Assembly (NCBI GenBank): GCA_000697665.1 | Contig: KL197739.1 | Span: 62,001 to 126,000 of the forward strand | Length of the DNA: 64,000 nt | Direction of reading: 5' to 3' | From: Jaapia argillacea MUCL 33604 | Taxonomy: Eukaryota > Basidiomycota > Agaricomycetes > Jaapiales > Jaapiaceae | Shown: positions 59,009 through 64,000 of the stretch, piece by piece | How positions within the stretch are numbered: position 1 is the stretch's first letter | Layout: each line of letters starts with the position of its first letter | The notes under the pieces: model-generated | The model's database searches: none | Seen by the model: only the letters and a program-made list of their open reading frames with translations | Told to the model about the DNA's origin: nothing | Program-made: the position numbers and the translations under genes

Positions 59009-59744
59009 TTAATACCTGTATCTCGTCGAATAGTCTGTGAAGGGGATCAGCGTTGATGCCAAGGACAGCGCCACAAAGGGGCCAGACGTACCTTTGGGAG
59101 AAACGACGAGACCACGACCTTTGGATGCACCGCGATACACGGTTTCGATGATGTCGATCATCTGTGCAGATAACAATTATCGCCCTGGGTCAGCAGGATG
59201 GATGAGAAGGACTTACCTCTTGCTTATTATCCATCGCCCAATTACTAGATGATATCGAGTATGCGAAATAGAAGATTAGTATCACCAGTTCAAAATCCAG
59301 ACGGGCGCAAGTGAACGCACATCTTGTTATTGTTACCAGTACCCAGATCGATCATGATGTGCTTGTTCCTTGGATGCAAGAACTACTCAGCTCCCCACCG
59401 ACCAGAAAGAGAGGTGGACTCACCGATAGAAGAACATCACCGTGCAAGGATCGTACAGCTCGTACATCTGAAAATTCGTCCACATCAATGCTCCAGATAT
59501 CAATTCCCCTCCCATCAACAGATCCTCTCACTTTATTGAAGTCTGGCACCTCCGTGATATCGACCAGGTAAATCACAGCAAAGTTCTGCACCTTCTCCGA
59601 GATTCCATAGAGAGTTTCATCCATTATCATACATTGAGAATCCCAATCGTGACCGAAGCGGAGAACGACAACACGGTCTTCCTCGGACTTGATGGCTTCA
59701 TCTACATGCCATCCGGAGGGGAGATGTGGCAGGAAATAGGACAT
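59009..59744 (-). CDS. DIB1: DIB1/TXNL4A, U5 snRNP 15-kDa protein
   Basis: Thioredoxin-fold subunit of the U4/U6.U5 tri-snRNP, needed for pre-mRNA splicing. The ATG at 59744 gives MSYFLPHLPSGWHVDEAIKS, then EEDRVVVLRFGHDWDSQCMI, MDETLYGISEKVQNFAVIYL and VDITEVPDFNK. Exon 1 is 59532-59744 (71 codons). The second exon begins at 59467 with MYELYDPCTVMFFYR, and later exons give NKHIMIDLGTGNNNKI, NWAMDNKQE, MIDIIETVYRGASKGRGLVV and DYSTRYRY before TAA (59009-59011). This is the nearly invariant DIB1/Dim1 sequence, normal length about 142 residues, four or more introns. The upstream frame could extend past this ATG, but conservation starts exactly at MSYFLPHL. Confidence 0.95.
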
Positions 59745-60216
59745 TTCTGGCTGAGGATGGAGGGGTTGACAGTCGGATAGGGGTCTCAATAAGCAGAGGT
59801 AGTTGATGGAACAGCCCGGTGACCAGCGCTTGTTTTTGACCACCACCATCACATGTCAGAAGGTTCTCGTTCCATCCGGATTCCTCTCCCATGAGTCCTA
59901 TCTCGTCAGTGCGAGGGTGACCATTTCAACAGCCACATCTTGAGCCCAAATCCTTAAAAATTAAACCTACATCGAGCCGCAGAGCCACTTGACCTCTACT
60001 CCAGACATACACGGGCTTATACTGTTGGTCAGGTACGGATGTCGCTACGGTAGAGCTCTGACTTGTACTAGTATGCGACTGCAGTGACTTATCAAGGACA
60101 CTCACCTCTTCCAGCACATGGCGTACCTGCTGAGTTGACCACCTGCCTATGGACCAATCTTCGATTTTTACCTCCGAGCCATCCCCGCCTCGGGGTCTTG
60201 TGAATGATCGCCACAT
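59698..60216 (-). CDS. Possible small gene overlapping DIB1 start
   Basis: Doubtful. An ATG at 60216 (MWRSFTRPRGGDGSEVKIED) can be spliced in phase through introns 60058-60105 (48 nt) and 59898-59966 (69 nt, with a CTGAC branch motif) to a final exon ending TSPLRMACR at 59698. Exon lengths 111, 91 and 200 nt give 133 residues. Basic N-terminus, no acidic residue in the first nine, could be a mitochondrial presequence. The last exon crosses the DIB1 start codon in a different frame, so one of the two readings is probably wrong there. It may just be the DIB1 5' leader with introns. No homology is recognised. Confidence 0.3.
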
Positions 60217-60394
60217 AATGGCCCTCAATCCCACCGAGACGGTTCAATCGATCTCAGTGTTTCGTTAACCCAGCCTCAAACGCGTTTTTCACACTCCGTA
60301 CGTACTTCAAATAGGCAACTTCCTATTTAGATTCGAGACTTGTCGCCCACCGCAACGCGCGGTTTTTCTGACGACCACTCATGCCAAAGTCACC
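60217..60394. promoter_or_regulatory. Divergent start region of the membrane-protein gene
   Basis: 178 bp between the possible small gene (-) and the membrane-protein gene (+) starting at 60395; about 650 bp from the DIB1 start. Assumed to hold promoter elements; no single motif stands out. Confidence 0.25.
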
Positions 60395-62737
60395 ATGCAA
60401 TACCTCGCTTTTCAATACCGTGTTGCCCTCCATGCCCTTCTCTCCCTCTTCACAATTGGCCATCTTTCTTGTCTCGCGATTCTGAGTGGGACTCTCATTG
60501 GATTCCATTTGATAGGTGTTCTCATCTTGTGCGTTTGCACATTCTTGATCGCAATGATTATTATGAGGTGCGCATCTGCTTCGTTTCGTCTGCCAGGCAG
60601 TCGTCAATCTATTTTCAGCGATTTTGTTCGTGTCTGGCGCGTAGGGAGCTTTCTATCAAGCACCTGGCTAGAGTTATTCTGGCTGATATGTTTGTTGCTA
60701 TTTCTCGGCGGTAAGATTCACCCTTACAACGATCATGGGGCGATTGAACTGAAGTCTTTCCATATAGTCGCATCTGTCTTTTACTTCCCCTTTTTTGCTG
60801 TGCCCTACCTGCCAGCCTTCGCCAGTTTCTTGTCTGCTCTTTCCTGGGTGCTCGTGGTTTTAGCCATCAAAACTGGACTCACATTGGCAGTGTTTCTCAT
60901 CAAGACAAGCTGGAAAATGCGGACGCTGCGGCAGGGGCGGGAAGGTGTCAAGGTTTCTGGGTTCCAGACTATTCTCGGTATCCCCAGGTCGCTGGAAGAA
61001 CGCCGTGTTCTAATACGAGATGGTATTGGTGGCCTTTTCTTCCACAAGACTATATTTCGCAAGCTTCCATATGAAACGACTTGGATTGCACTCTTCCGAG
61101 GATCGATGGCCTTGATATCCACCACCTGCGTTGGTTGTTATGCCCTCAATCTATTGGTGGTTCTACCAATCACCGAGAGTATTTCTCTGCCAATTCGGAC
61201 GACCACAGGGATGCCTCAATGGAAAGCCTATGAGAGTTCTCTGTTTCATAGGGGCGTTCCGGATTCGAGTATCCGACCTGTCCTCTCTGACGTCGCTTTT
61301 ATTTTCGTGGGTTTAGCTTCTTTTCCTCGCGGACAGAGAGCTGAAGCCCGAAGGCCGTTTAGGGTCAAATGCAATACAATTTAACCTACTCTCCTTCGAA
61401 TAGCAGGCCTTTCCTACCAGAGGATTTCATCGCTCAACCTGCTGGCGCAGTCTCTACGGCGTCTCTGATAAGAATGGATGGCTCGGTTGGTCAGTAATGT
61501 CAACTTCCTCTCCTCGCGTCTCATGTTTGACTCCATTCAAAAGCTCCTTGTGCCAGCTCCCTTATAACTTGGGAATCCTCTAGCCGCGAGTATGTTGTGC
61601 TTAATTGCAGTCAGGCAGACTGTGAGCTAAATCCTCCGAGATCGGTCGTAATCATACTAATTCGCAGCGCTAGCGCAATTGGCGGCACAACACATTCAAC
61701 TCGTCGTGGATTATTCGGGCGTGACTGCGGCCAACTACACCAGCGATATAACCTTCTTCACCTTTCAAGCAAGCGCTTTCCTGTCAGCGGACTATTTCTT
61801 CAGTACCATGATACCTTCTCTGTCGGCGTTTCCGATGATCAACAATGTCCATGTCCGAGGCATGAGTTATTTGGGGGAACGCCAGATCATCCGGCCTTCG
61901 TGGAAAGATGTGATTGGAGTGGGAGCTGTGAGTACTTCTTTGCTTGAACATGACCTGTTTCTAATTGAGTCGAAAGAACTGGATCAGTTTCAGCACTTAT
62001 TCGCATAGTGAGCAATCCTCAAGAGTATCACGCCACCTTCAGGTACTGAACTCTTTTAGCTCAACTTGTCCCGGACGTCGCTCCAATTGGTGGATTTCGC
62101 GACCACACTTCAACTGTGTTGTTGTCGCCAGCAATAGACTTCTCGAACGTCATCACGCAAATGGATTATCGACAACACTCCATCTTGGCGGGGCTTGCGT
62201 CTGTCGGAGGTGTCTTCACAGTTGTAGACGGAATCTTTGCCATGCTTTTTGGGACAACTCTATTTACCCTCATCCTCGGTGTGTGGCCGTTTTCTATCCT
62301 GTATTGCACAACTGACCAATCGACTAACTACTTATTCAGGCACGAAGCACATCTCCCCCTTCGGTTCTCTTGGAATACTTGTCCGCGAAAAGCTACGCCG
62401 TGCGATCCAGGAACAATATCCGGCGTTGCAGAGCGAATTGCAAGGCGGGGGCATGGCGACCTTTCTGCGTGATGTTTCTGTTGACCTCCGCATCTTGGCC
62501 GACCCTCTCGCAGGTTCTGCCTCGTCATATTCAGAAATCTCACCCAAACAACGCGAATCATCACTTGCGGGAGACGAGCTCGAGCTCGATACACTCTATG
62601 ATGCTCCAGGAACTTACGACACTGACAAGACGCTAACACCAGACTATGCGGATGTTCTGTTGGAGCCTGCACACGCTCGCCAGAGGGACTCTCACAGAGC
62701 GTCCAACGCATCCGTCGATGGACTTTATAGGGGATGA
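60395..62737 (+). CDS. Multi-pass membrane protein of unknown function
   Basis: Starts MQYLAFQYRVALHALLSLFT and continues with hydrophobic runs LAILSGTLIGFHLIGVLILC, VCTFLIAMIIM, TWLELFWLICLLLFLGG, YFPFFAVPYLPAFASFLSAL, WVLVVLAIKTGLTLAVFLI (60400-60905). After a long middle with several introns, LAQLAAQHIQLVVDYSGVTA and TFFTFQASAFLS form an extracellular-looking stretch, then VRGMSYLGERQIIRPSWKDV, a last helix (SILAGLASVGGVFTVVDGIF, AMLFGTTLFTLIL) and the soluble end with GTKHISPFGSLGILV. The motif (G/S)xKxxSPFG before a Ser-rich tail is common in expanded Agaricomycete membrane families as I recall, none with known function. Exons at 60900-61680 were not fully resolved, so protein length is approximate (500-650 residues). 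Confidence 0.65.
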
Positions 62738-63155
62738 GACCTTTGCTCAATCCGGTTGCCGACAACGCGTTAGGTGGCTTCCGGGGGATTCGCGTACAGG
62801 TCGATTAGGGGTCGTCGCTCCCAGGATGGTGATAATATGTGCCCCTTTTGCGGATGGGGCAGTATTGGTGCAAGTTGACACACGTCGCACCTTGCCTACC
62901 CTCTCGCAGCTCAGGTGATTGGGTCCGCATCCCCGCCCCTTCCTTGTCGCTACTCGCTTTGTATGACGTTGATCCCCAACGTTTCAAGTAGTGAATTGAA
63001 GAAATTTGTTGCAAACTTGTGGGGGTGATAACTCAAGTGGAGATTGATTGTGGGAAACATATGACTCCCAGTGACTCATGTGCATGATCACCGATGTGGG
63101 ATCCGAATTCTTGGCCTCAAGTTGGTCTGCCTGATATCCCTCATTGCGATCAGCG
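62738..63155. other. Intergenic region
   Basis: About 420 bp, no gene recognised. Presumed 3' UTR of the membrane gene and promoter of the GNAT gene. Confidence 0.4.
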
Positions 63156-63924
63156 ATGGCGGCTGCTTGTCGATTTGATTTCGATCAAAACTTCTGTTTC
63201 CCGATCCATGAGCTGGAAAACGAACGTCTGCGTTTGACACCCTTTGTCGTGAGGATAGTGTTTTCTTTTACTTAGAAACTGCCTAACGCAAACTATGATC
63301 AAGCCCGCCACTCACGCCGCACCGTTCATTGAGGCTACACAGACACACCCCGACCTTTATGACCATCTGCCTTTTGGACCCTTCGACTCTGTCACAGGCT
63401 TTATGCGTGGTCTGTTCGAGTCTCGTATCCAACCTGGACTGGGAGAGGTGTTGTTTGCCGTATTTGACAAGACATCGAAGACTTCCAACGAGATAAATGG
63501 TGCCCTCGCGGGTATCATCGGGCTACTGAATACCTCACCAGAGCACCTGAGCACCGAGATTGGGTTCATCATCATCATCCCTTCCTTCCACCGCACGCAT
63601 GTCACCACAAATGCTGTCGGACTCTTACAATCATATTGCTTAGAATTGCCTCCAGCTGGCTTGGGCTTGAGGCGAGTTCAGTGGCAAACTAGTACCAAAA
63701 ACGAGGCATCAATCAGGGTCGCTCAGCGCATGGGTTTCAAACTGGAGGGAATCAAGAGGTGGGATCGAGTGATGCCCGAGGGAAGAATAGGGAACGGCCG
63801 GGCTCTTCGTGAATACGATGCCAAAATCGAGCGCAGGGGGAGGGACACCACTGTCTTGGCCATCTGTTGGGATGACTGGATCGTCGAAAAGGAGAATGTC
63901 AGGTATCAGATGGCGAGGACGTGA
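63156..63924 (+). CDS. GNAT-family N-acetyltransferase (RimJ/RimL type)
   Basis: Two exons, 63156-63248 and 63304-63924, intron 55 nt (GTGAGG...ATCAAG with branch CCTAACG), 237 residues. The upstream exon supplies FPIHELENERLRLTPFV, the N-terminal strand expected in this family. Starting at the later ATG (63295) would drop it, so the earlier start is chosen. The body has DLYDHLPFGPFDSVTGFM, VLFAVFDKTS, GALAGIIGLLNTSPEHLSTE, IGFIIIIPSFHRTHVTTNAV, then LRRVQWQTSTKNEASIRVAQ and RMGFKLEGIKRWDRV, i.e. the motif B helix NEASIRVAQRMGF of acetyl-CoA N-acyltransferases. Substrate unknown; close bacterial relatives act on ribosomal protein N-termini or small amines. Confidence 0.85.
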
Positions 63925-64000
63925 ACGCATATTAGGCTCTCCATCTGGCTTGCGTGGTCGAGGAGCACATTGAGGTGGCCAAGCCAGAGAAGTGAAAAGA
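63925..64000. other. Window end after GNAT gene
   Basis: 76 bp of downstream sequence; no feature. Confidence 0.3.

Noticed and set aside
58622-59056. 144-codon plus-strand frame between DPH3 and DIB1
   Set aside because: No domain; its end lies antisense to the conserved DIB1 3' end.
1-64000. CRISPR array, integrase, phage or bacterial operon
   Set aside because: No regularly spaced repeats of 25-40 bp and no prokaryotic gene organisation; all recognised genes are intron-bearing eukaryotic genes.

Overview
This window looks like nuclear DNA of a filamentous basidiomycete, most likely an Agaricomycete. Genes are split by many 48-85 nt GT-AG introns, often with a CTRAC-type branch point before the acceptor. 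Gene order is compact on both strands. The content fits a wood- or litter-associated mushroom: a GH55 glucanase, an alcohol oxidase, a copper amine oxidase, small secreted cysteine-rich proteins, BCS1-like ATPase paralogs and Agaricomycete-type membrane proteins of unknown function. There are no bacterial operons, rRNA genes or CRISPR arrays, and I recognised no tRNA.

Layout. 1-3056 (-): GH55 exo-beta-1,3-glucanase, 3' end off the window. 5172-5562: a 391 bp MITE-like element. 6164-6702 and 8250-8886 (+): two related small secreted proteins. 9564-14634 (-): a 1615-residue protein with a helical N-terminus and a huge low-complexity tail containing two minisatellites. 16122-17129 (+): cyclophilin H. 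17347-20631 (-): alcohol oxidase. 22607-28830 (+): FAB1/PIKfyve-type lipid kinase. About 29192-29954 (+): small membrane protein. 30200-31441 (-): short-chain dehydrogenase. 31442-34463: no gene I can support. 34464-37261 (+): copper amine oxidase. 37504-38172 (-): LTO1. 38630-39794 (-): Whi2-like BTB protein. 41306-43696 (+): MED25-like protein. 44.8-46.5 kb: decayed tandem gene copies. 47108-48048 (-): DUF2470 membrane protein, divergent from 48211-51539 (+): MTO1. 51792-54054 and 54848-57149 (-): tandem BCS1-like AAA ATPases. 57576-57964 (+): DPH3. 59009-59744 (-): DIB1/TXNL4A. 59698-60216 (-): a doubtful small gene. 60395-62737 (+): multi-pass membrane protein. 63156-63924 (+): GNAT acetyltransferase.

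Functional themes. Most genes are unrelated housekeeping neighbours. Two are spliceosomal (cyclophilin H of the U4/U6 snRNP and DIB1 of U5). DPH3, LTO1 and MTO1 serve translation or tRNA modification and Fe-S protein maturation. MTO1 and the BCS1-like pair point to mitochondria. Alcohol oxidase and amine oxidase both make H2O2. I see no obvious new multi-gene system. The most notable items are the MITE, the secreted paralog pair, the repeat-rich 1615-residue protein, the FYVE-less FAB1 model, the BCS1-like tandem and the decayed membrane-gene array.

Limits: intron boundaries were read by eye. Models for cyclophilin H, LTO1, DPH3, the GNAT, the two secreted proteins and the 1615-residue protein close exactly in frame. 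DIB1 is checked at its start, stop and first splice junctions. The N-terminus of FAB1 and the internal exons of GH55, alcohol oxidase and MED25 are approximate.
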